The notes under the pieces are model-generated. The model worked only from the letters and a program-made list of their open reading frames with translations, was not told the DNA's origin and did no database searches. Below are positions 1-7,239 of a DNA stretch of 64,000 bases, in pieces. The position numbers were made by a program, and so were the translations under genes. The stretch's first letter is position 1; each line of letters starts with the position of its first letter. The DNA comes from a virus: IMG/VR virus record IMGVR_UViG_3300009506_000011, positions 20,187 to 84,186 of that record, one strand, 5' to 3'.

Positions 1-2
1 AG

Positions 3-749
3 GCGGGCATAGACGGCGCCACACAGTATCCCGACAACCTCAACAGCTTCTGCGGCAGCTTCGACTCGCAGGAAACGGGGACCCTCACCCTCGTCACTCG
101 CGGCCCCATCCGCTGCAAGGCCGAGAGCTACGAGCGCACCGAGACCAAGGACCTCCGTGACTGCGCCGCCGTCACAGCCGTGTTTTTGGCCGACAACGAG
201 GACGACAGCTCCGTCGCCGACTTCCACGCCCCGAGCGCCAAGAGCATCGCGGAGTCCCTCGCCTACGCGGCGATAGCGGCCTGCGAGGACGCGGGCGTCA
301 CGAGCGCCAACCTCATCGGCATCGGCGAGCTGACGGCGCAGCTCGTCGGCTACGCCAACTTCCCGGGCAACTTCGTCGGGGAGTACGAGCAGCTCGGCAA
401 CCAGATCGTCTCCTCGATCGCCAAGGTGGAGGAGGAGTTCGCCAAGAGCGCGGCCGATGCGACGAACGACGGCGAGACGCTGCTCACGCAGCCGGAGAAG
501 AGCCGGGGCTTGCGAGCGCTGCGGCGGCTCGCCGACGTCATTCCCCGCATCGGCGCCGAGCAGACGGAGGACGCCGATCGCATTATCAGCGTCACATATG
601 ACGACGCCGTGACGATCTTCGATGTGGCCGTCCGCGTGAGCCAAGATGCGGGCGAGCTGCTGGCGCTCAACCGGCAGCTTCCGGATCCGCTGCTGATCCC
701 GCCGCGCACGCCGGTGTTCGTGCGGGATACTCAGGTGGCAGCGGCTTAG
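3..749 (+). CDS. Mu gpN-like DNA-circularisation/tail protein, 5' partial
   Basis: The frame is open from the left edge, so the start is missing; about 248 codons are visible. The early part (ETGTLTLVTRGP, then SYERTE and a hydrophobic TAVFLADNEDD stretch) resembles the N-terminal domain of the Mu gpN (DNA circularisation) family, which sits between tape measure and baseplate hub. The next forward gene is a hub protein, the order Mu uses (N then P). The rest is helical and alanine-rich. Its stop overlaps the stop of the convergent gene. The family call rests on a short motif plus synteny. Confidence 0.55.
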   Translation, partial: AGIDGATQYPDNLNSFCGSFDSQETGTLTLVTRGPIRCKAESYERTETKDLRDCAAVTAVFLADNEDDSSVADFHAPSAKSIAESLAYAAIAACEDAGVTSANLIGIGELTAQLVGYANFPGNFVGEYEQLGNQIVSSIAKVEEEFAKSAADATNDGETLLTQPEKSRGLRALRRLADVIPRIGAEQTEDADRIISVTYDDAVTIFDVAVRVSQDAGELLALNRQLPDPLLIPPRTPVFVRDTQVAAA

Positions 750-1182
750 CGCCGCTCGGACTCAAGTTGCTGGCACGCCTCGGCGAGCGCGGGCAAGTGC
801 TCGCCAAGCTTGCGCATTGCCTCAACCGTCTCTGGATTGGCGAATGCGTCCCGAGTGCGAAGGCGAGCGACTCCGGCGGCCCGAGCCGGCAAGCGCGCGC
901 GACGCGCTGGCACCAATCGTCCGAGTGCCGCCGCAGCAGATCCCTCAAGTCGGCGCCGCGTTGCGCGTAGACCGTCAGCACCTGCCGGACGATGACCGAG
1001 CCGAGCCGCTGCCGGCGGCCGTGGTCGGGATGCCAAGCCCACCAGGGCCAGCGGTGCCGGTCCTTCCCGGCCAGCGGCGCGTACCGCGCCCTCTCGTGCT
1101 CCGAGGCGAAGCGCCAGCTCTTCAGGTCGCCAGGCAGCGCCTCGACGACGCGCCGTGCGAGGTAGCTGTCGGGTGCTCCCAT
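746..1182 (-). CDS. small hypothetical protein, apparently split by a -1 frameshift near 862
   Basis: I read a start at 1182 because an AGGTG ribosome site lies 5 bases upstream and the preceding gene stops at 1188. The first ~105 codons (MGAPDSYLARRVVEALPGD..., ending near PPESLAFAL) look like a normal charged protein. Past 864 that frame turns into antisense of the neighbouring gene, while the -1 frame continues naturally as RDAFANPETVEAMRKLGE and stops exactly where the convergent gene stops. Whether this is an assembly indel beside a GGG run, a pseudogene or programmed slippage cannot be decided. Function unknown. Confidence 0.5.
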
Positions 1183-1187
1183 GGCGT

Positions 1188-1712
1188 TCACCTGCGAGCT
1201 GGTCGCTGGCAGCGTAGCAGCTGCTGCACGGCGTCCCATAGCTCACGCTCCGTTCCGGCTCGATCGGGTCTCTCGTGGTCGAACCACCATGACCACGCCT
1301 TGTCGACCACGTTCTGCTCCGCCGCCGCTTCTTCCGCCACGGAGGGCGTTGGTAATGCACGCGATGCAGCGCCGCCGAATTGGTTGATAAAAGCATGCCG
1401 TAAATTCTCGGCAGCCATAGCCGATGCCGTGGCCAAGGACGCAGCTTGCCTTGATCGCCGCCGCAGTCTGTAGCGCGTGGTTTCTCTTGAGCCAGGGCGA
1501 CCTGACTTGTAGGCGACGCGCTCCACCGCTCCAGCGTCCACGAGAGAATAAAGCACGCCTCGGACGGTGCCGCCGTGGCTAACCACTTTGCGATATAGCT
1601 CTGTGAGCACCAGGCCATCGGGGGCATCTCGGAGGGCCTGTTCGATGTCCCTCTTCACCCGGCTGATGGTGCTGGGCAGCGCTCTCGAAAATCTGGTCAT
1701 TTTGGGCATCAC
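1188..1712 (-). CDS. probable winged-helix DNA-binding protein
   Basis: 174 residues. Residues 17-60 (SRVKRDIEQALRDAPDGL, VLTELYRKV, VRGVLYSLVDAGAVERV) have the helix spacing of a winged helix-turn-helix that asks whether repeats or subunits are present before a wing; the tail is basic. Its start overlaps the stop of the upstream gene by four bases (ATGA), so it is the second gene of a reverse operon from the promoter at 2076-2104. Regulatory role is inferred. Confidence 0.55.
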   Translation of the reverse strand: MMPKMTRFSRALPSTISRVKRDIEQALRDAPDGLVLTELYRKVVSHGGTVRGVLYSLVDAGAVERVAYKSGRPGSRETTRYRLRRRSRQAASLATASAMAAENLRHAFINQFGGAASRALPTPSVAEEAAAEQNVVDKAWSWWFDHERPDRAGTERELWDAVQQLLRCQRPARR

Positions 1713-2068
1713 GCCACCTCGGTCTCGGCGATCCAGAAGTCGGGCGGGCCGAAGTCCTTGACGCCGGCGGCGGCGACCGCTGCAACAACGCGGCTCCAGC
1801 CGTCCACCGCCGCGTCGTAGCGCTCGCTGTAGGTCACCGGGATGGCGGACACCTGCACCGTTGCGAGGAACGGCACGCCGTCCCTGCCGCTCGCGCCCAC
1901 GGCCAGCCAGAAGCCGGCCAGGTGATACGGCTTTTCGGCATCGATGTAGGCGAGGTAGGCACCGATGCGACTCAGCTCGTCGTCGAGGTCGCTGTAAAGC
2001 TCGTCGTCCTCGTCGTTCAGGTTCTCGATCTTCGCTCCGAAGAGCACCCCATGCGTCATCTGTCCCAT
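1709..2068 (-). CDS. hypothetical protein, leaderless start
   Basis: 119 residues starting MGQMTHGVLFGAKIENL; acidic middle (NDEDDELYSDLDDEL), mixed alpha/beta. I chose the ATG at 2068 because a TTGACT/TAGCCA promoter ends 7 bases before it; the longer frame up to 2104 would be made of the CTAG operator repeats. No family recognised. First gene of a three-gene reverse operon wedged between the gpN-like and hub genes. Confidence 0.6.
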   Translation of the reverse strand: MGQMTHGVLFGAKIENLNDEDDELYSDLDDELSRIGAYLAYIDAEKPYHLAGFWLAVGASGRDGVPFLATVQVSAIPVTYSERYDAAVDGWSRVVAAVAAAGVKDFGPPDFWIAETEVA

Positions 2069-2075
2069 GGCTAGC

Positions 2076-2104
2076 TGGCTAGCAAAGGCTAGCTGGCTAG
2101 TCAA
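2076..2104 (-). promoter_or_regulatory. sigma-70-type promoter with CTAG operator repeats, leaderless
   Basis: Reading the reverse strand: TTGACT at 2104-2099, a 17-bp spacer, TAGCCA at 2081-2076, then 7 bases to the ATG at 2068. The spacer and flanks carry four GCTAGC/CTAG copies in 40 bp (2069-2100), an extreme density for a tetranucleotide that is normally scarce. Confidence 0.65.
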
Positions 2105-2135
2105 GCCTCGTGTGGGCCGCGACGCGCCGCCGCGC

Positions 2136-2141
2136 TACCAT
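2136..2141 (+). promoter_or_regulatory. -10 box (TACCAT) for leaderless hub gene
   Basis: TACCAT followed by GAGCC and then the ATG at 2147. No -35 hexamer is visible 17 bp upstream. Same geometry as the boxes before 4098, 8146, 26729 and 32383, all probable virion genes, so a late, activator-dependent class is likely. Confidence 0.5.
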
Positions 2142-2146
2142 GAGCC

Positions 2147-3277
2147 ATGGCAAGCCGCCGTCCCGATGTCATCCGCCTCCAGACGCCTGCCGGCTTCATC
2201 GCTGGCTTCGAGTCCCTCGAGGTGGTGAACGACATCGCTGGCATCTCTGAGGCGATCATCCGCTTCGGCGACGATCGCAGCTGGGGCTACCTCGTGCCGC
2301 TCATTTCTCCAGGGAACGAGATCACCGTTTTTTTGAACCAGCGGCCGCGGCTGAAGGGCCGCGTCGAGATCACGGAGCCGACCGCCGAGGTGGGCAGCGG
2401 CACCGTCTTTCAGCTGAACGTGCGGACCAAGAAGGCGGACGCCCACGTCGCCAGCGCCGAGCCGGTCACCGTACAGGACGTCAGCGTCGCCGACTTCGGG
2501 ATTTCGCTTTACGAGCAGATTGGTCTGACCAGGGCCAACTTTCGTTTCGCCGAGTTCGCCGACCGGGACCTGATGACCGGCAAGGCCGGCGGCGCCGCTC
2601 CGCCGCTCGACTTCGAGACGATCAAGCCCGACCAGGCGAAGGTTCAGCCGCCGGAGACGATCGCCGACTGCTTCGAGCGGCACCTCCGCCGCTTCCGCGC
2701 GACCCACTGGGACGGGCCGACGGGCGAGATCCTGGTCGGCCGTCCGGACGACACGCAGCCGCCGCTCTACCGGCTGCAGTGCAAGCGCGGGCCGACCGCC
2801 AAGGCGAACAACGTGCTCAGCTGCCGCCGGATCATCGACTGGTCCGAGGTCCCCAGCCAGGTCACCGTCTACGGCCAGACGCACGGCAGGGACGTGGCTA
2901 GCTCCCAGTTCAAGGCCGTCGCCGTCAACGACGTCGTGGCGGACGTGGCGGCGCGGACGGGGCACTTCCGGCGCAACGTCATCGTTCAGGACCAGCAGGC
3001 GAAGAGCATCGAGGAAGCGCAGCGGACGGCCACCCGCGAGCTCTCCGCCCGCCGCCGGCGGCAGGACGCCTGGGAGCTGACGGTGGACGGCTGGAGCTAC
3101 TGGAACGGCAACGAGCAGATCAACTGGGCAAACAACACCACCGTCGACATCGACGTCGAGCCGCTCGGCGGTCCCGTCGGCCGCTTCCTGATCGTCCGGG
3201 TACAGCTGCGGCTCACGCTTGACGGCGCTGCCGTGACGGTGATCACGGTGGTGGCGCCGGGGATCTGGGTGCTGTAG
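2147..3277 (+). CDS. baseplate hub protein, Mu gp44 (P)-like
   Basis: 376 residues. The N-terminal half (TPAGFIAGFESLEVVNDI, DRSWGYLVPLISPGNEITVFLN, RLKGRVEITEPTAEVG) is the paired beta-barrel arrangement of phage hub/late-control proteins of the gp27/gpD/Mu gp44 superfamily; the C-terminal part (HFRRNVIVQDQQAKS, DGWSYWNGNEQINWANNT) is typical too. The length matches the family. Follows a gpN-like gene and precedes a spike gene, as in Mu. Confidence 0.8.
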   Translation: MASRRPDVIRLQTPAGFIAGFESLEVVNDIAGISEAIIRFGDDRSWGYLVPLISPGNEITVFLNQRPRLKGRVEITEPTAEVGSGTVFQLNVRTKKADAHVASAEPVTVQDVSVADFGISLYEQIGLTRANFRFAEFADRDLMTGKAGGAAPPLDFETIKPDQAKVQPPETIADCFERHLRRFRATHWDGPTGEILVGRPDDTQPPLYRLQCKRGPTAKANNVLSCRRIIDWSEVPSQVTVYGQTHGRDVASSQFKAVAVNDVVADVAARTGHFRRNVIVQDQQAKSIEEAQRTATRELSARRRRQDAWELTVDGWSYWNGNEQINWANNTTVDIDVEPLGGPVGRFLIVRVQLRLTLDGAAVTVITVVAPGIWVL

Positions 3278-3363
3278 TCGCAGCCCGCGGAATCGAACCG
3301 CGACACTTCCCCACCTAAGAAGGACAGTGCCAAGCGCCAAATGCAGGCGCCTCCAGGACTGCG
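3278..3363 (-). tRNA. tRNA-like element, anticodon UAG (Leu), odd D region
   Basis: Reverse strand, 86 nt. A 7-bp acceptor stem (CGCAGTC with GGCTGCG, one G-U) encloses a perfect 5-bp T arm with loop TTCGATT, and an anticodon arm with stem TCCTT/GGGGA and loop CTTAGGT. U33, G37 and the loop sequence match Leu(UAG) tRNAs. Between acceptor and anticodon arm there are 32 nt, including a 7-bp hairpin with loop TGCATTT, instead of a normal D arm, and the variable loop is only 5 nt. A TTGACT/TACGGA promoter lies about 60 bp upstream. It could be a degenerate or structurally unusual tRNA, or a tRNA mimic. Confidence 0.4.
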
Positions 3364-3431
3364 TGTTGCGCGAGATGAAGGCCAGGCCCTGGTGCCGACA
3401 CTACTCGATGCCGTGTCCGTCGCGCAGATGA

Positions 3432-3460
3432 TCCGTAGCAGGACTCGGCCTGCTAGTCAA
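3432..3460 (-). promoter_or_regulatory. CTAG-type promoter reading towards the tRNA-like element
   Basis: Reverse strand: TTGACT (3460-3455) inside GCTAGTTGACTAGC, 17-bp spacer, TACGGA (3437-3432). Predicted start near 3425; no start codon follows, so the transcript is probably non-coding and would run through the element at 3363-3278. Confidence 0.5.
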
Positions 3461-3500
3461 CTAGCGTTGCCCGTGAAACGCTAGCGTGCTAGTCAGCCGT

Positions 3501-3950
3501 ATGGCATGCAGATACCCAAACCCCTGCGATTGCTTTATTTGCAGGCCCGACGGCCTACTTGCCGCGGCGCGGCGCCGGCCCACGCCAGGACAAGACCCCG
3601 TGGCGGATATGGCCGAGCCGGTGACGTTCGCCGCGCAACCGCCGGACTGGGCGAGTCAGAGCGACGACCCGCTCGCCGACCTTGCAGCGGCGGAGGGTCG
3701 GCTTGGCCCGGCACCGCGACCGATCATCGTGCCACGCGCCTTCGCCGACGAGCATGGCGCGGCGCTGCAGCGGCTCGGCGCCGAGCTGGTCAGCATCGAC
3801 GGGATGCCCTATCAGCCGCCCGCGAAAAGCGAGGAAGAGATCGCTGAGCAGATCGCTGGCTACGAGCGCGGCGTGCAAGCGACCACAGCGCAGCTGCTTG
3901 ACGTCTTCAGCCAGCTCGTCATCGCGGTCGCGCCAGCGCGGACCAGCTAG
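3501..3950 (+). CDS. small Cys-rich-start hypothetical protein
   Basis: 149 residues from ATG 3501 (MACRYPNPCDCFICRPDG); a GTG at 3486 is possible but lies inside the CTAG repeat. Four cysteines within 14 residues suggest a metal-binding head; the rest is acidic and helical (KSEEEIAEQIAGYERG). Sits alone between hub and spike genes, immediately downstream of a CTAG cluster (3449-3495). Function unknown. Confidence 0.5.
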   Translation: MACRYPNPCDCFICRPDGLLAAARRRPTPGQDPVADMAEPVTFAAQPPDWASQSDDPLADLAAAEGRLGPAPRPIIVPRAFADEHGAALQRLGAELVSIDGMPYQPPAKSEEEIAEQIAGYERGVQATTAQLLDVFSQLVIAVAPARTS

Positions 3951-4052
3951 CCTGTACCCGGCCTCGTAGCCTGGTGTGCTCATGCTAGCTGCACACCGGC
4001 CGAGTCGCGCCTCAGCGGACAGGCCGGCAGCGAGGCAGCTCCTAACATAGGT

Positions 4053-4091
4053 TGCTAGCAGGACGCTCCGCCGCCGTCAACGTGGTAGACT
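4053..4091 (+). promoter_or_regulatory. late-type promoter: GCTAGCAGG-N23-TAGACT
   Basis: GCTAGCAGG (4054-4062) is followed 23 bp later by TAGACT (4086-4091) and then, after 6 bases, the ATG at 4098. The same box and spacing recur before 8146. No TTGACA-like -35 is present. Confidence 0.55.
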
Positions 4092-4097
4092 CGGCGC

Positions 4098-4970
4098 ATG
4101 TCAGCAGGCAACCGGATGATCGAGCTGGGCCGCGTGCTCGCGACCAGCGTTACGCCCACGAACCGAGCGATCCTCGGCAACATCGGCTCCCTCGGCGACG
4201 ATAATACCGGCGATCAGGGCGATATTGGCAACGATGAGCGCTTTTTCACCCATCCCGTCTACTGCCGGCCGCTCGGCCACGTGAAGGAGGAGGACGCCAC
4301 GCCGCTCAACCCGGCGGGCGTCTGCGAGTCGGTCATCATCCGATCGGCGGACGAGGTCTATCCCATCGGCTACCGCGACCTGCGCCTCAGCCGGCTGGTG
4401 AACCCGATCGAAGGCGAGGTGGGGATCGTCGGCTACCAGGGCGGTTTCATCAGCCTGCGGCCGAACGCGGACGGCGACGGGACGAACTTCCTGCTCTACG
4501 GCGCCCGACGGGGAACTGACGGCGAGGTGGAGGCGGCCAGCTCGATCGCCATCGACTCGACCAGCTCTCAGAGGCAGATCCTGCTTCAGCACGAGCTCGG
4601 CCAGACGCTCACGCTGAACAAGGACGGGGGCGTCGTCATGGCCAACGCCGCCAACGACGCTTGGCTTGAGGTGAATCCGGACGGGATCTCGCTGAACGGC
4701 AACACCGCGATCACCGGCGCCGTCCGCGAGGTGACGGTGGGCGATCCGCTGTCGGCGCAGAACGTGGCGCTGGCGCCGGACCTGATCACCTTCGTCCAGA
4801 ACGCCGGCCCGACCTTGACGGCTCTCATGACGGCCGTCAACGTGCTGGCGCCGGGGACGTTTACCCCTGCGCAGATCACGGCCATGGCCAACGCCTTCGC
4901 GCCGTACGTGGCCGCGACAACCGTCCAGTCGACGATCCTCAAGGCATCGCCCTTCCTGCCATCGCCGTGA
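4098..4970 (+). CDS. baseplate spike protein, Mu gp45-like
   Basis: 290 residues. Starts with a short OB-like region (IELGRVLATSVTPTNRAILGN), a middle with GEVGIVGYQGGFISLRP, and a beta-rich C-terminal portion (LTLNKDGGVVMANAANDAWLEVNPDGISLNG) that suits a trimeric spike/needle. Position directly after the hub gene matches Mu gp45. Leaderless: TAGACT ends 6 bases before ATG. Confidence 0.7.
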   Translation: MSAGNRMIELGRVLATSVTPTNRAILGNIGSLGDDNTGDQGDIGNDERFFTHPVYCRPLGHVKEEDATPLNPAGVCESVIIRSADEVYPIGYRDLRLSRLVNPIEGEVGIVGYQGGFISLRPNADGDGTNFLLYGARRGTDGEVEAASSIAIDSTSSQRQILLQHELGQTLTLNKDGGVVMANAANDAWLEVNPDGISLNGNTAITGAVREVTVGDPLSAQNVALAPDLITFVQNAGPTLTALMTAVNVLAPGTFTPAQITAMANAFAPYVAATTVQSTILKASPFLPSP

Positions 4971-5182
4971 GCAGCTGCGCCTTCCCGCCGATCCAGCCGC
5001 CAGGCTTCGCGCCGCCGGGCTTGCCCGGCGTGCCGGCGCTTCCGCCGACGCCGACGCCGCCTGACTACCCCGGCCTGCCATTCCCACCGATCCAGCCGCC
5101 AGGCTTCGCGCCGCCGGGCTTGCCCGGCGTGCCGGCGCTTCCGCCGCAGCCGACGCTGGACTGTCCGCTTGACGCGCCGTGA
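4967..5182 (+). CDS. proline-rich two-repeat protein
   Basis: 71 residues starting with GTG that overlaps the spike stop (GTGA). Nearly the whole protein is two copies of a Pro/Gly/Phe-rich unit beginning FPPIQPPGFAPPGLPG, joined by TPTPPDYPGLP, and ending LDCPLDAP. Could be a PAAR-like tip accessory, linker or decoration; nothing decides it. Confidence 0.5.
   Translation: MSSCAFPPIQPPGFAPPGLPGVPALPPTPTPPDYPGLPFPPIQPPGFAPPGLPGVPALPPQPTLDCPLDAP
4988..5146 (+). repeat. 60-bp direct repeat, 99-bp period
   Basis: Bases 4988-5047 and 5087-5146 are identical over 60 bp, coding the repeated Pro-rich unit. Perfect identity at the DNA level implies recent duplication or ongoing slippage, so copy number may vary between isolates. 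Confidence 0.85.
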
Positions 5183-5203
5183 GAACGGCAGCACCTTCTC
5201 GCC

Positions 5204-5740
5204 ATGCGCAAGCTCGCTCCGTTCCTCCTCCTTGCTCTCCTCCTTCCGCTGATCGCCGCCTGGGACTTCGGCATCGAGCACCGGCACCAGCCGCTGCTGC
5301 TCGGCGACGCTACAGGCTGGGAGCACGACCGCGCTACCCTCGTCCAGACCGGGACGGGGCAGGTATGGCTCGAGCTGCCGCAGCTCTACGACGGCGAGAC
5401 GCTCGGCTACGTCGAGGTACGTTACCAGGGCGGCGCCGGCCACACGAGCAATCCGGTCGGTCTCGGGATCGTGACGCCGCGGCTCGACGTCTACCACGTC
5501 GACCGCGACGGCAAGGAGACGAAGCTCTGCTGGGGGCAGGACGATCCGCATCAGAGCCCGGCCGCCTACGAGCAGCCGCACAGCGTCTACGCCACCGGCT
5601 GCGAGCACGCCGTGGACCCCGCGAGCGGCCGCATCGTGGCGCGGTGGTCAGGCGAGTTTACGGAGGGGTGGTACGACGGTGGACCAGCTGACTTTCACCT
5701 CGGTGCTAAGGTACTGTCGATCACGACCGTGACATACTAG
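5204..5740 (+). CDS. secreted/virion protein sharing a domain with the 11334-12056 gene
   Basis: 178 residues. N-terminal signal-like segment (MRKLAPFLLLALLLPLIAAW). From about residue 50 it matches the fibre-region protein at 11334: ETLGYVEVRYQGGAGHTSNP, PRLDVYHVDRDGK, AAYEQPHSVYATGCEH and a final GEF block all have counterparts there in the same order. A beta-sandwich binding domain is likely. The signal peptide suggests an exported form of a tail domain. Overlaps tail-to-tail with the reverse gene at 5648. Confidence 0.6.
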   Translation: MRKLAPFLLLALLLPLIAAWDFGIEHRHQPLLLGDATGWEHDRATLVQTGTGQVWLELPQLYDGETLGYVEVRYQGGAGHTSNPVGLGIVTPRLDVYHVDRDGKETKLCWGQDDPHQSPAAYEQPHSVYATGCEHAVDPASGRIVARWSGEFTEGWYDGGPADFHLGAKVLSITTVTY

Positions 5741-6151
5741 CTCGAAGCCCATCATGAGGTACTCGACGCCGGGGACCGGGTAGCCACAGCACTGCGGTCG
5801 GTTGACGCCGCCCATCAGCATCCGCGCAGATTGCCGCAGAAGCTGGTCGTAGCTGGGTCCGCCGCCTGGCCGGTTGTCCTCCGCCGCGCGGGGACCTAGG
5901 ACGCGGTCGCACCGGCTGCACCGCCACGCCGGCGCCACCACGGAGGACGTCTCGCCTTCGCCGATTCCCCAGTCAGCGAAGAGCCACCACCGGTAGGGGT
6001 TTCTCAAGTCGGCGGGATAATGCTGCCGGGCCGCGTGTAGCTGCCGTGGCGATGGTCGCTTCGGATGCGTCTGAGCGTAGAGCTTCAGCGAATCCCGAGG
6101 CGATAGCACCGTGTACCGCGTGCCGCTCGGCGTCAGGACCTTGTAGCTCAT
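5648..6151 (-). CDS. hypothetical protein with Cys pairs
   Basis: 167 residues from MSYKVLTPSGTRYTVLSPRD. Contains WRCSRCDRVLGP and later QCCGYPVPG, a possible zinc site. ATG overlaps the stop of the upstream gene (ATGA at 6148-6151), so it is the last gene of the reverse 8057-5648 operon. Its 3' end overlaps the convergent gene by 93 bp. No family recognised. Confidence 0.55.
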   Translation of the reverse strand: MSYKVLTPSGTRYTVLSPRDSLKLYAQTHPKRPSPRQLHAARQHYPADLRNPYRWWLFADWGIGEGETSSVVAPAWRCSRCDRVLGPRAAEDNRPGGGPSYDQLLRQSARMLMGGVNRPQCCGYPVPGVEYLMMGFELVCHGRDRQYLSTEVKVSWSTVVPPLRKLA

Positions 6152-6597
6152 GGGTTTCGGATCCGGTTGTCGGCGCGGCCTGGCCGACTCGTGCGGAACG
6201 TCAGCTCGACGCACGGCTCCCGCCACTCGTCGCCGTGGCCGTTGTTGCCGAGCTTGACGAAGCGGCCGGTCTTAGGCCGGCGGAAGCCAAAGGCGCAGCT
6301 ATGTCGGGAGTGCCAGGACCAGAACAGCTCTAGGCCGAGCAGCTTGTGCTCGTGCATGTCGAACGCCCAGCGACGAAGCTCCTCGTGCCATACTTGCCAT
6401 GGCCAGCCGTCCCTGGTGGTAATCGCCAGATCCAGGAATGGCTCGCGCAGCAGGTCGCCCCGGTGGCCTAGCCTGACTCGCCGGATGCCGACGGCTCCGC
6501 CGTGGCCGTCATGCCAGAACCAGTACAGCTCATGAGGGCCAAGCTGGTACTCGTGATTGTCCCAGCCCCAACGGCGCAGCCGCTCACGCCAGCTCAT
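6148..6597 (-). CDS. Trp/His-rich protein with internal duplication
   Basis: 149 residues made of two similar halves: LRRWGWDNHEYQLGPHELYW with FLDLAITTR in the first, LRRWAFDMHEHKLLGLELFW with VELTFRTSR in the second. Each half ends in a WREP or LREP segment before a beta strand. High Trp/His content suggests a compact ligand- or metal-binding fold. Unknown family. Confidence 0.6.
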   Translation of the reverse strand: MSWRERLRRWGWDNHEYQLGPHELYWFWHDGHGGAVGIRRVRLGHRGDLLREPFLDLAITTRDGWPWQVWHEELRRWAFDMHEHKLLGLELFWSWHSRHSCAFGFRRPKTGRFVKLGNNGHGDEWREPCVELTFRTSRPGRADNRIRNP

Positions 6598-6688
6598 GGC
6601 ACCCGACTCTGTACTTTCGCAGCTCGGCCTTCTCCTCGTCTGTCAGATCCGGCAACTCAAAGCCCCATCGATCAAGCAACCGTTTCAT
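6584..6688 (-). CDS. 34-residue peptide gene
   Basis: MKRLLDRWGFELPDLTDEEK and a short tail ending CHELA. Start overlaps the stop of the DUF1643 gene (ATGA at 6685-6688) and its end overlaps the next start, so it is translationally embedded in the operon. A single amphipathic helix; function unknown. Confidence 0.5.
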   Translation of the reverse strand: MKRLLDRWGFELPDLTDEEKAELRKYRVGCHELA

Positions 6689-7239
6689 GGCCACCTCGTC
6701 AGCTGGACATCGTCCGGCACTCGTGCCTTGCTCCGGGCGAGCGGATGCTTCGGGCTTCCGTCGCTGTTCTTGCCGAGGCACCACAGCTCGCGGCGCTCGT
6801 CTCGGCGCAGCGGCGCGGCTAGCCGCTGGCGGATCGACTCGCCGCGCTCAAGCGTCCACGGCTGCAGCAGTGCGCCCCAGGCTGCCACCACAAGCTCGGC
6901 TGACTGCGCGGCTCGCAGGACGTGGTAGTCATTGTGGACGCCCACAGCGGCCAGCAGACCGCGCTGCTTGATGGTCCGCTCGACCACCGCCGGATCGGTG
7001 GCTCGGAGAGCGAAGAGATTGACGACGATCAGGCTGCCGAATCCCCACCGGCGGCTGAAGCGGATGCAACGGCGGATCGTTGGATCGTCTTGCTCCGCGT
7101 CCGCGGTGGATGGATTGCACATGATCCAGCAGACGACCGGCCCGCCGCCGCCGCACGGTCGCACGAGGGTCCAGCGGTAGCGTCCGCAGCCGCTGATCCC
7201 GGCACCGTAGCCGACGGCGAGCGTGAGCTGCTGTGTCAC
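6685..7239 (-). CDS. DUF1643 family protein
   Basis: 184 residues. The DUF1643 signature is clear: CWIMCNPSTADAEQDDPTIR, then FSRRWGFGSLIVVNLFALRA and TDPAVV. The family is common in phages and near nucleotide-metabolism genes, with no settled reaction. Coupled (ATGA) to a deoxyribosyltransferase-like gene upstream, consistent with a nucleotide or base-related role, which is inference. Confidence 0.85.
   Translation of the reverse strand: MTQQLTLAVGYGAGISGCGRYRWTLVRPCGGGGPVVCWIMCNPSTADAEQDDPTIRRCIRFSRRWGFGSLIVVNLFALRATDPAVVERTIKQRGLLAAVGVHNDYHVLRAAQSAELVVAAWGALLQPWTLERGESIRQRLAAPLRRDERRELWCLGKNSDGSPKHPLARSKARVPDDVQLTRWP

Noticed and set aside
2135-3340. Long antisense frame opposite the hub gene
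   Set aside because: Arg/Val/Pro-rich shadow with no start signals; the forward frame has clear hub motifs. The same applies to most long antisense frames in this GC-rich DNA.
3278-3363. Suppressor tRNA reading UAG stop
   Set aside because: The anticodon is UAG, which reads CUA (Leu); a UAG suppressor would need CUA.
3470-3490. GAAAC-containing palindrome as another hammerhead
   Set aside because: Only the GAAA and CTAG palindromes are present; there is no CUGANGA core within reach.
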